A DNA stretch of 5,344 nucleotides, from positions 1 to 5,344 of the forward strand of contig JAFRWH010000292.1 of the NCBI GenBank assembly GCA_017438085.1. Reading direction: 5' to 3'. Shown one piece after another: positions 1-5,170 of the stretch (positions are counted from its first letter, which is position 1; every line of letters begins with the position of its first letter). The stretch is from Bacillota bacterium (GTDB taxonomy: Bacteria > Bacillota_A > Clostridia > Peptostreptococcales > Anaerovoracaceae). The translations under genes were made by a program, and so were the position numbers. The notes under the pieces are model-generated. The model made no database searches, had not been told where the DNA came from, and saw only the letters and a list, made by a program, of their open reading frames with translations.

Positions 1-207
1 CTCGGTATGGAGCCTATGCACGGCGGACTGCAGAAGCTGATCGCAGAAGCTCCTCAGGTCGAGCTCTTCAGCTATGCTAATGATCTGAGAGCTATGACTC
101 AGGCAAGAGGAAGCTTTACCATGAGCTTTGAGCGTTACTCCGAAGTTCCCGGCCAGCTGGCTCAGAAGATCATCGAAGCTCACAAGGAAGAGGAAGAGAA
201 CGCCTAA
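1..207 (+). CDS. fusA: Elongation factor G-type translational GTPase, C-terminal fragment
   Basis: Partial gene: only the last 68 codons are present, open at the window start, ending at TAA 205-207. The peptide matches the end of EF-G domains IV-V: a Gly-Gly-Leu-Gln loop followed by the hallmark stretch in which A(E)-x-x-x-x-SYANDLRAMTQARGSFTM (about residues 22-40) corresponds to the canonical YATDLRSMTQGRGxxTM of EF-G, then FERYSEVP and a helical AQKIIE tail. EF-G catalyses GTP-driven ribosome translocation in the cytoplasm. The GTPase domain lies outside the window, so canonical EF-G cannot be separated from the EF-G-like paralogue (FusA2 type) common in Clostridia; the residues before the conserved stretch look somewhat more like the paralogue (inference). 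The tail ends in an acidic run EEEENA, and its last three codons fall inside a 16-bp repeat that recurs at 319-334. Transcription probably ends at the hairpin at 362-390. Confidence 0.88.
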   Translation, partial: LGMEPMHGGLQKLIAEAPQVELFSYANDLRAMTQARGSFTMSFERYSEVPGQLAQKIIEAHKEEEENA

Positions 208-334
208 CCCAGCGATTGGCGAGCCAAAGGCGAAGACAGAGCTGCGGTAGGTTCCTTACGCAAGCTTGCCGGCAAAAGCGAGCTGAAGGCGAAGCTTGAG
301 CCGTTGCAAGCGGACGTTAGAGAACGCCTAACCC
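195..334. repeat. 16-bp direct repeat bounding a 108-bp intergenic unit
   Basis: The 16-mer AGAGAACGCCTAACCC occurs at 195-210, across the EF-G stop codon, and again without mismatch at 319-334. The copies are 124 bp apart and enclose 211-318. The match stops at both edges (A/T at the left, A/T at the right). The enclosed DNA is rich in short palindromes: TTGGC-GA-GCCAA at 216-227, the palindrome GCAAGCTTGC around 260-269, and GCTTG/CAAGC at 294-298 and 307-311. It reads like a small intergenic mobile-type or repetitive element; no ORF is supported within it. The unit could be an insertion with target duplication or a tandem duplication by slippage. Confidence 0.7.
227..327 (+). repeat. Intergenic repeat copy A (degenerate, about 100 bp)
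   Basis: This stretch shares ends with the spacer at 2707-2812. Both begin with AAGGCGAAG and, about 80-85 bases later, contain a 20-base tail beginning AAGCG and holding GAGAAC (308-327 here, 2793-2812 there), with 14 of 20 positions equal by hand alignment. A further AAGGCGAAG lies inside this copy at 286-294, where 11 bases (GAAGGCGAAGC) equal 2706-2716. The interiors do not align well, so the relation rests on the ends, similar length and similar composition. It is probably a dispersed noncoding repeat family of this genome (inference). Confidence 0.45.
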
Positions 335-361
335 TTTGGCAACACCTATACAGAAAAATCG

Positions 362-390
362 AAATGAAGGTCCTTTGGGACCTTCATTTT
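362..390 (+). terminator. Intrinsic terminator downstream of the EF-G gene
   Basis: A perfect 12-bp stem (362-373 with 378-389) with a 4-base TTTG loop, ending in a run of four T. The 5' arm is preceded by an A-rich stretch, so the hairpin could also act on the opposite strand. It lies about 155 bp after the EF-G stop codon and only three bases before the nitroreductase ribosome binding site, leaving no room for a promoter between them. Confidence 0.85.
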
Positions 391-392
391 CA

Positions 393-400
393 AAAGGAGG
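393..400 (+). promoter_or_regulatory. Ribosome binding site deciding the nitroreductase start
   Basis: AAAGGAGG closely complements the 16S rRNA 3' end. Seven bases separate it from ATG 408, against one base from ATG 402, which fixes the likely start. It begins three bases after the terminator T run. Confidence 0.8.
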
Positions 401-407
401 GATGAAA

Positions 408-1091
408 ATGGATTTTTATAAAGCTGTTGAATCACGGAGGACCGTCAGGGAGCTGAAAAGGGATGAGGTCCCTCAGGATGCTGTTGAGCGCATTCTTGGC
501 GCAGCCCTGAAGGCTCCATCCAACAATCATCTGAGGGAGTGGCAGTTTGTAGTGCTCCGCTCTTCTGAGGAAAAAGAAACAGCGCTTCAGGCAGTGGCGG
601 AAATAGCTAAAGCAGGAAAGGTGAGTTCCGCTGCTGCGCCTGCGGCTCTGGCTGCAAGCGGGACTGAACTCACACCGGAAGTGGCCGCCCAGAAGGCCAT
701 GTTCGGATATGCCATGCCTCGTCAGTATACTATGCTTGAAAAGAGCGGCTGCCTGATCCTGCCCTTTTTTAAGGCTGCGCCGCCTTTTGCAAAGCTTCTC
801 GAGAATGATTTTCCGAGCGGACAGAGGGTATCCGTAAATGCGCTGAACAGCTTTGCTGCTGCCTGGTGCATGATAGAAAACCTCTTTCTGGCTGCTTCAG
901 CTGAGGGTTATGCATGTTCCATGCGCATCCCTGTGGGTGAGGAGATGTATAAAGTCTGCAAGGCTGTAGGCGCGCCTGATGGCTGGGTAATGCCCTGTTA
1001 TATAGGCTTAGGTTTGCCGGAAGACGGTGCAGAGAAGCTGCCTCAGGTACAGCCCTCCCTGTCAGATGTAATGCATCCGGGAAAATGGTAA
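408..1091 (+). CDS. Nitroreductase family FMN-dependent oxidoreductase
   Basis: A 227-residue cytoplasmic protein, a normal length for the family. Known family members bind FMN as dimers and use NAD(P)H to reduce nitro compounds, quinones or other electrophiles; the substrate here cannot be deduced. Seen in the sequence: the N-terminal FMN phosphate-binding signature with SRRTVR at residues 9-14, the APSNNHLREWQF block at 36-47 (counterpart of the common APSxxNxQPWxF), a helical region with NSFAAAWCMIENLFLAASAEGYACSM at about 147-172, and a GLGLP turn at 214-218 near the end. Start choice: AAAGGAGG at 393-400 is seven bases before ATG 408, but only one base before the in-frame ATG 402, so 408 is preferred; in-frame codons further upstream run through the terminator stem. 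The gene stands alone: an intrinsic terminator precedes it and a promoter for radA follows it. No promoter of its own is evident, so it may depend on read-through from upstream (inference). Confidence 0.87.
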   Translation: MDFYKAVESRRTVRELKRDEVPQDAVERILGAALKAPSNNHLREWQFVVLRSSEEKETALQAVAEIAKAGKVSSAAAPAALAASGTELTPEVAAQKAMFGYAMPRQYTMLEKSGCLILPFFKAAPPFAKLLENDFPSGQRVSVNALNSFAAAWCMIENLFLAASAEGYACSMRIPVGEEMYKVCKAVGAPDGWVMPCYIGLGLPEDGAEKLPQVQPSLSDVMHPGKW

Positions 1092-1167
1092 TGCTGTGTA
1101 CTGTCGGAAGCGGCTATTCAGAAGCAGGGCATTGTATCTGCGGTCTTCATGAAAAGACGATTCTTTA

Positions 1168-1196
1168 TTGACATATTTATACATAAAAGTTAAAAT
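1168..1196 (+). promoter_or_regulatory. Sigma-A promoter of radA
   Basis: A perfect -35 box TTGACA (1168-1173), a 17-bp AT-rich spacer and TAAAAT (1191-1196) as -10 box (5 of 6). Transcription would start near 1203, giving a leader of about 54 nt before ATG 1257. It makes radA a unit independent of the nitroreductase gene. Confidence 0.8.
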
Positions 1197-1256
1197 AAAT
1201 TGAAATATTTGGCAAATCATTGAATTGAATGATTCTTGTTTACTTCGGAGAAGGAC

Positions 1257-2660
1257 ATGGCAAAGAAAGCAAAAACAGTATTCGTGTGTCAGGAGTGTGG
1301 CTCCGAAAGCCCCCGCTGGGCCGGAAAATGCCCCGTTTGCGGGGCCTGGAACAGCTTCGTAGAGGAAAAGGTCATTGAGCCCTCAGAAGGCGACCAGAGA
1401 CGCCGTAAGGGGCTCTCAGAGGCATCTGAAAGGCATAAGGGACCTCAGCCCATCACCGAACTCAGATCCGGGCAGACCAGCAGGCTGGACACAGGCATAG
1501 GTGAACTGAACAGAGTGCTTGGGGGCGGTCTGGTGGAAGGCAGCCTTACCCTTATCTCCGGCGAACCCGGCATAGGAAAATCCACGATAATTATTCAGGC
1601 GGCAGCTTATATAAGCCAGAAATACGGCAAGGTGCTTTATGTTTCCGGCGAGGAATCAGAGGAGCAGATCAAGATGCGGGCTGACAGAGTCTGCAAGGGG
1701 GATCTGTCCAATCTCTATGTGCTTTCCGAGACCAGTCTGGACTTGGCCATGGCTGCAGTGGAGAATCTGGATCCGGTCTTTCTGATCATCGACTCCATTC
1801 AGACCTTGTATACCGAAGATTACGAGTCCTCCCCCGGCAGTGTATCCCAGGTGCGCGCCTGCGGCAATATACTGATGAATATAGGAAAAGGGCGGAATAT
1901 ACCCGTATTTATAGTGGCTCACGTTACAAAAAGCGGCGAACTGGCAGGTCCGAAGATAGTGGAGCACATGGTGGACACCGTGCTGTCCTTCAATGGCGAG
2001 CGCAGTCAGGAGCTCCGCATACTGAGAGCTAACAAGAACCGTTTCGGAACCACCTCGGAGATAGGCGCTTTCGAGATGCGGGAGGAAGGGCTGGTGGAGA
2101 TAGAAAATCTGTCAGCCAGCTTCCTCGAAGGCCTCGAGGACAGCAGCGAGGGCTCTCTTGCCGCTGCGGTCTACGAGGGCACAAGGCCGCTGCTTCTGGA
2201 GATCCAGGCTCTTACGGCTCCCACCAATGTGGGCTTTGCAAGGCGCACGGCCATAGGCATAGACAATTCAAGGCTTGGCATGATAGTGGCTGTGCTGGAG
2301 AGAAAGGCTAAGCTCACTCTGATAAACAGAGATATTTTCGTGAACATAGTGGGCGGACTGAGGCCTGAAGGGACCTCCACGGACCTGGCGGTGGCTCTTG
2401 CTATCTGGTCCGGGGAGAAGGGCGTAAAGCTCCCCAAGGGCACCATTGCCATAGGGGAGATAGGGCTTACAGGAGACCTCCGTCCTGTGCAGAATGCAGA
2501 GAAGATGGTGAGGGAGGCGGACCGCATGGGTTTCCGCATCCTGTTCCTGCCGAGAAGGAGCATGGAGAAGCTGCGGGAAAAGCCGCAGAATCTGCAGCTT
2601 ATAGGGATCACGGACATAAAGGAAGCAATTTCAAAAGCTGACACACTGTCTTCACAATAG
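1257..2660 (+). CDS. radA: DNA repair protein RadA (RecA-like branch migration ATPase)
   Basis: A complete 467-residue protein, close to the usual RadA/Sms length of about 450-460. Known role: a hexameric DnaB-like ATPase that loads on D-loops and drives branch migration during recombination with RecA. Seen: an N-terminal zinc finger with Cys11, Cys14, Cys25 and Cys28 (CxxC-x10-CxxC); Walker A GEPGIGKST at 102-110; Walker B VFLIIDSIQT at 174-183; the RadA-specific KNRFG motif at 260-264; and a C-terminal Lon-protease-like domain from about 285 to 456, with PEGTSTDLAVALA near 370-382 and GEIGLTGDLRPV after it. In this family that domain is structural rather than proteolytic. The start is ATG 1257, preceded by GGAGAAGG (1247-1254); the in-frame TTG at 1236 lies upstream of that site and is less likely. 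A strong promoter lies just upstream. In many Firmicutes disA follows radA; here a two-component system follows instead. Confidence 0.97.
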   Translation: MAKKAKTVFVCQECGSESPRWAGKCPVCGAWNSFVEEKVIEPSEGDQRRRKGLSEASERHKGPQPITELRSGQTSRLDTGIGELNRVLGGGLVEGSLTLISGEPGIGKSTIIIQAAAYISQKYGKVLYVSGEESEEQIKMRADRVCKGDLSNLYVLSETSLDLAMAAVENLDPVFLIIDSIQTLYTEDYESSPGSVSQVRACGNILMNIGKGRNIPVFIVAHVTKSGELAGPKIVEHMVDTVLSFNGERSQELRILRANKNRFGTTSEIGAFEMREEGLVEIENLSASFLEGLEDSSEGSLAAAVYEGTRPLLLEIQALTAPTNVGFARRTAIGIDNSRLGMIVAVLERKAKLTLINRDIFVNIVGGLRPEGTSTDLAVALAIWSGEKGVKLPKGTIAIGEIGLTGDLRPVQNAEKMVREADRMGFRILFLPRRSMEKLREKPQNLQLIGITDIKEAISKADTLSSQ

Positions 2661-2706
2661 CTTCATGAGATCTGAGTATCATCAGATAACAAAATATGAA
2701 TTATAG

Positions 2707-2812
2707 AAGGCGAAGCGGCAAGTGCTTCGAAAGGCCGTGGGCTAGCGCTTAATTGAGCAGCGGCCGACTTCGGAGGCTGATGCGAGATTAAAAAGCGCAG
2801 CCTTGAGAACAC
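2707..2812 (+). repeat. Intergenic repeat copy B (degenerate, structured)
   Basis: The GC-rich middle of the radA-regulator spacer, flanked on both sides by AT-rich DNA. It shares its head (AAGGCGAAG, 2707-2715) and tail (20 bases at 2793-2812, 14 matching) with 227-327. It contains inverted repeats: CGAAGC/GCTTCG at 2711-2716 and 2724-2729 around a 7-base loop, and GGCCG/CGGCC at 2733-2737 and 2761-2765. No ORF is supported. The -35 box of the next gene begins one base after the shared tail. Confidence 0.45.
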
Positions 2813-2840
2813 TTGACGTTCGCCGATAAATAAGCATAAT
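2813..2840 (+). promoter_or_regulatory. Promoter of the two-component operon
   Basis: TTGACG (2813-2818, 5 of 6), a 16-bp spacer and CATAAT (2835-2840, 5 of 6). Transcription would start near 2847, giving a leader of about 22 nt that contains AAGGAGG at 2855-2861, seven bases before ATG 2869. No clear direct repeats that could serve as a response regulator binding site were seen next to it. Confidence 0.65.
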
Positions 2841-2868
2841 TGTAAAAACTCTTTAAGGAGGTTTATAT

Positions 2869-3543
2869 ATGGCTAAGATACTGATCGTAGATGACGAGGA
2901 AATGATCAGGAACGTCATCAAGGAATATGCGGCTTTCAACAATTACGAAACTGACGAGGCAGCAGACGGCATGGAAGCTGTGAACAAATGCCTCGTGAAC
3001 GATTACGATCTGATAATCATGGACATCATGATGCCCAAGCTGGACGGCTATACCGCCTGCAAGCAGATCAAGCGTGACAAGGATATCCCGGTAATAATGC
3101 TCTCCGCAAGAGGCGAGGAATACGACAAGCTCTACGGCTTTGAGCTTGGCGTGGATGACTACGTGGTCAAGCCCTTCAGCCCCAGAGAGCTTTTCGCAAG
3201 GGTCGCCGCGGTGCTGGCAAGAGGCGGCAGGAACGCTGAAGCCAAGACAGAGACTGTGCTCCGCTCCGGCGGCATAGAAGTGAACACCGAGTCCAGGACC
3301 GTCACCGTAGACGGTGAAAAAGTGGAACTCACCCTCAAGGAGTACGAGATCCTGGTCTACATGATGCAGAACAAGAACATCGCCCTCTCCAGAGACAGGC
3401 TGCTTTCCGACATCTGGGGCTACGAATTCTACGGCGATGACCGCACCATAGATACCCACATCAAGAATCTGCGCAGCCGTCTGGGCGAATACAGAGACAA
3501 GATCTCCACAGTCAGAGGCATAGGTTACAAATTCGAGGAGTAG
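2869..3543 (+). CDS. OmpR/PhoB-family response regulator transcription factor
   Basis: A complete 224-residue protein of typical OmpR-family length. Residues 1-118 form a receiver domain: acidic pair Asp8-Asp9, phosphoacceptor Asp52 in IIMDIMMPKLDG, the switch Ser79 in IMLSARG, and Lys101 in VVKPF, so every phosphorylation residue is intact. After a linker of about 10 residues, residues 129-224 form a winged-helix DNA-binding domain: LTLKEYEIL at 154-162, LLSDIWGYEFYGDDRTIDTHIKNLRSRLG at 178-206 (recognition helix) and the C-terminal wing STVRGIGYKFE. On phosphorylation it would dimerise and control promoters; its targets are unknown. The start is set by AAGGAGG seven bases upstream. The cognate kinase gene begins 39 bp downstream on the same strand, so the two are almost certainly co-transcribed from the promoter at 2813-2840. 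Confidence 0.95.
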   Translation: MAKILIVDDEEMIRNVIKEYAAFNNYETDEAADGMEAVNKCLVNDYDLIIMDIMMPKLDGYTACKQIKRDKDIPVIMLSARGEEYDKLYGFELGVDDYVVKPFSPRELFARVAAVLARGGRNAEAKTETVLRSGGIEVNTESRTVTVDGEKVELTLKEYEILVYMMQNKNIALSRDRLLSDIWGYEFYGDDRTIDTHIKNLRSRLGEYRDKISTVRGIGYKFEE

Positions 3544-3546
3544 CAG

Positions 3547-3568
3547 GTCCCGGGATATTCACCGGGAC
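3547..3568 (+). other. Intercistronic hairpin between regulator and kinase genes
   Basis: A perfect 7-bp GC-rich stem, GTCCCGG (3547-3553) with CCGGGAC (3562-3568), and an 8-base loop. It sits three bases after the regulator stop codon and five bases before the kinase ribosome binding site (GGGGA at 3574-3578). No T run follows, so it is not an intrinsic terminator. It may affect mRNA stability or kinase translation (inference). Confidence 0.6.
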
Positions 3569-3582
3569 GGATCGGGGAAGAT

Positions 3583-5043
3583 ATGGCAGACAGTCATAAG
3601 ACTTCAAACAGGCGCAGGCTGGATTTCAACAGCCTGCGTTTCAGACTGACGACAGCGCTGCTGCTGTTCGCCATTATTATAATGAGCTTTTTGTGGATGC
3701 TTCAGTCCGGTTTTTCAGGCAAATACTACGAAAAGGTAATGGAAAGACGGGCGAAGACCACCATGGAGGCTGTTACGCAGCAGTATTCGGCCCCGGAGAC
3801 TTTGGATATTGACCAGATGAGCCAGGCGCTGATGGAAACTTCCAGAGATACTGACATGTATGTATATGTGGAGTCGGTAGACGGAAGCTGCAGCATATCG
3901 TCTGCGTCCAAGATGCCCTACGGCAGATTTGCGGTCAACGGGACGATGATAGTCGACAAGGCCAGGGCCATGCTGCTTCTGGGCGAGCAGGATAAGATCA
4001 GCTTCTACATGGAGAGCAACGGCGAAAAGACCTTGCTTGTGAACGCATCAAAGGTGGAGAGTCCCTTCAGGGCGGACGCCTATGTGTATGTGATCACTCC
4101 TCTGACCCCTCTGGGGCCGGCTGCGGAGATCATGAGCTCCCAGCTTCTGATAGCCACCATATTCTCCATAATCCTGGCAGGCATCATCGCGCTGCTCTAT
4201 ACACGCATACTTGCAAAGCCTGTAACGGAGCTGAATGCCAAGGCCAAGCAGCTTTCCGCAGGAAACTACGATATAGATTTCGACGTGCAGGGCTATACGG
4301 AGATCGAGGACCTTTCGCACACTCTGACCCAGGCTGCAGACGACCTCAGCAAGTCTGACCAGCTGCAGAAGGACCTGCTGGCCAATGTCTCTCACGACCT
4401 CAGGACGCCTCTTACCATGATCAAATCTTACGCCGAGCTCATAAGGGATATCTCAGGAGATAACAAGGAGCGCAGGGACGAGCATCTGCAGGTTATCGTG
4501 GATGAGACTGACAGGCTGTCCGAGCTGGTGGGTGACATACTTACCCTTTCAAAGCTACAGTCCGGCACGGAAAAGATGGACCTGAAGGATGTGGACATCC
4601 AGAAGGCTGCGGAGTCGGTGTTGGGCATATATAAGGTGCTGGAGGAATCCGACGGCTTCCGCTTCAAGTTCGAGGCTCTGCCGGAGCCTGTTATGGTAAA
4701 GGCCGATGAGCACAGGATAAAGCAGGTCATCGCCAATCTCATATCCAACGCTGTGCGCTACAGCGGCGATGGCAGGGACGTGGACATACGATTCAGCAGG
4801 GATAAGGGCATGGTAAAGTGCGAGATCCGCGATCATGGCATAGGCATAGCCAAGGAGGATCTGGACAATATCTGGAACCGCTACGAAAAGGCCAGCCGCC
4901 AGGGCACGAGAAGCCAGAACGGCGGGACCGGACTGGGACTGTCCATAGCGAGAGAGATACTTGAAAAGCATCACGCTGTTTACGGCGTGGAAAGCACCCC
5001 CGGACAGGGCAGCTGTTTCTGGTTCAGTCTCCCAGTAGTATAG
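3583..5043 (+). CDS. Membrane-bound HAMP-domain sensor histidine kinase
   Basis: A complete 486-residue protein. Layout: a short cytoplasmic N-terminus with RRR at 10-12; transmembrane segment 1 at about 22-41; an extracytoplasmic sensor region of about 145 residues (42-186) of unrecognised type; transmembrane segment 2 at about 187-207; a HAMP linker at about 206-258 (AKPVTELNAKAKQLSAGNYD near its start); a HisKA dimerisation domain with the phosphorylated His271 in SHDLRTPL, where Thr275 of HDLRT fits the phosphatase motif of the family; and a HATPase domain with N box Asn385 and Asn389, G1 box DHGIGI (417-422), F box around IWNRYEKAS (430-438) and G2 box GTGLGLSI (448-455 region). All catalytic boxes are intact, so it should be active as kinase and phosphatase towards the adjacent regulator. 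The signal is unknown. The start ATG 3583 has a modest site, GGGGA, four bases upstream, weaker than that of the regulator gene. Confidence 0.95.
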   Translation: MADSHKTSNRRRLDFNSLRFRLTTALLLFAIIIMSFLWMLQSGFSGKYYEKVMERRAKTTMEAVTQQYSAPETLDIDQMSQALMETSRDTDMYVYVESVDGSCSISSASKMPYGRFAVNGTMIVDKARAMLLLGEQDKISFYMESNGEKTLLVNASKVESPFRADAYVYVITPLTPLGPAAEIMSSQLLIATIFSIILAGIIALLYTRILAKPVTELNAKAKQLSAGNYDIDFDVQGYTEIEDLSHTLTQAADDLSKSDQLQKDLLANVSHDLRTPLTMIKSYAELIRDISGDNKERRDEHLQVIVDETDRLSELVGDILTLSKLQSGTEKMDLKDVDIQKAAESVLGIYKVLEESDGFRFKFEALPEPVMVKADEHRIKQVIANLISNAVRYSGDGRDVDIRFSRDKGMVKCEIRDHGIGIAKEDLDNIWNRYEKASRQGTRSQNGGTGLGLSIAREILEKHHAVYGVESTPGQGSCFWFSLPVV

Positions 5044-5080
5044 ATAATATTATGACATATTAGTATAAGTAAAAATTTTA

Positions 5081-5109
5081 TTGACATAAAAGTATTGGAA
5101 TGATATATT
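5081..5109 (+). promoter_or_regulatory. Upstream promoter (P1) of the CarD gene
   Basis: A perfect -35 box TTGACA (5081-5086), a 17-bp spacer and TATATT (5104-5109, 5 of 6) preceded by TGA, an extended -10 form. Transcription would start near 5116, giving a leader of about 55 nt. Confidence 0.72.
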
Positions 5110-5121
5110 TCGATTTTTAGT

Positions 5122-5150
5122 TTGACTGCTATCGATATTTTTGATATAAT
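5122..5150 (+). promoter_or_regulatory. Downstream promoter (P2) of the CarD gene
   Basis: TTGACT (5122-5127, 5 of 6), a 17-bp spacer and a perfect TATAAT (5145-5150) preceded by TGA, an extended -10 form. Transcription would start near 5157, only about 14 nt before ATG 5171, with the ribosome binding site GGAGGG (5159-5164) almost at the RNA 5' end. Confidence 0.78.
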
Positions 5151-5170
5151 CCAAGCATGGAGGGATAGAT

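Noticed and set aside
336..352. Promoter for the nitroreductase from TTGGCA (336-341) and TATACA (347-352)
   Set aside because: The spacing between the boxes is only five bases, far below the needed 16-18.
336..407. Extended nitroreductase N-terminus starting at TTG 336 or ATG 402
   Set aside because: The extension translates through the terminator stem and has no ribosome binding site; ATG 402 is one base after the AGGAGG. ATG 408 has proper spacing and matches the family start.
1143..1166. Possible terminator after the nitroreductase gene (GTCTT/AAGAC stem)
   Set aside because: A five-base AT-rich stem with a broken T run is too weak to support.
1236..1256. RadA start at TTG 1236
   Set aside because: The ribosome binding site GGAGAAGG lies downstream of it, and MAKKAKTVFVCQECG at 1257 is the usual RadA beginning.
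2171..2644. 157-codon antisense ORF opposite the radA 3' half, and the other minus-strand ORFs inside radA and the kinase gene
   Set aside because: They are shadow frames of conserved genes with biased codon use and no start signals or recognisable products.
2670..2687. ATCTGA/TCAGAT hairpin after radA as a terminator
   Set aside because: The 6-bp stem is followed by AACAAAA rather than a T run, so termination on the + strand is not supported.
2684..2846. Target-site duplication around repeat copy B (GATAA... on both sides)
   Set aside because: The flanks share only short AT-rich words with gaps, not an exact repeat like that around copy A.
2863..3459. 198-codon antisense ORF opposite the response regulator
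   Set aside because: It mirrors the coding frame of a clear gene, has no ribosome binding site and resembles no protein family.
5044..5080. Terminator after the kinase gene
   Set aside because: Only AT-only weak stems such as TAATAT/ATATTA are present, with no GC stem before the T-rich stretch.
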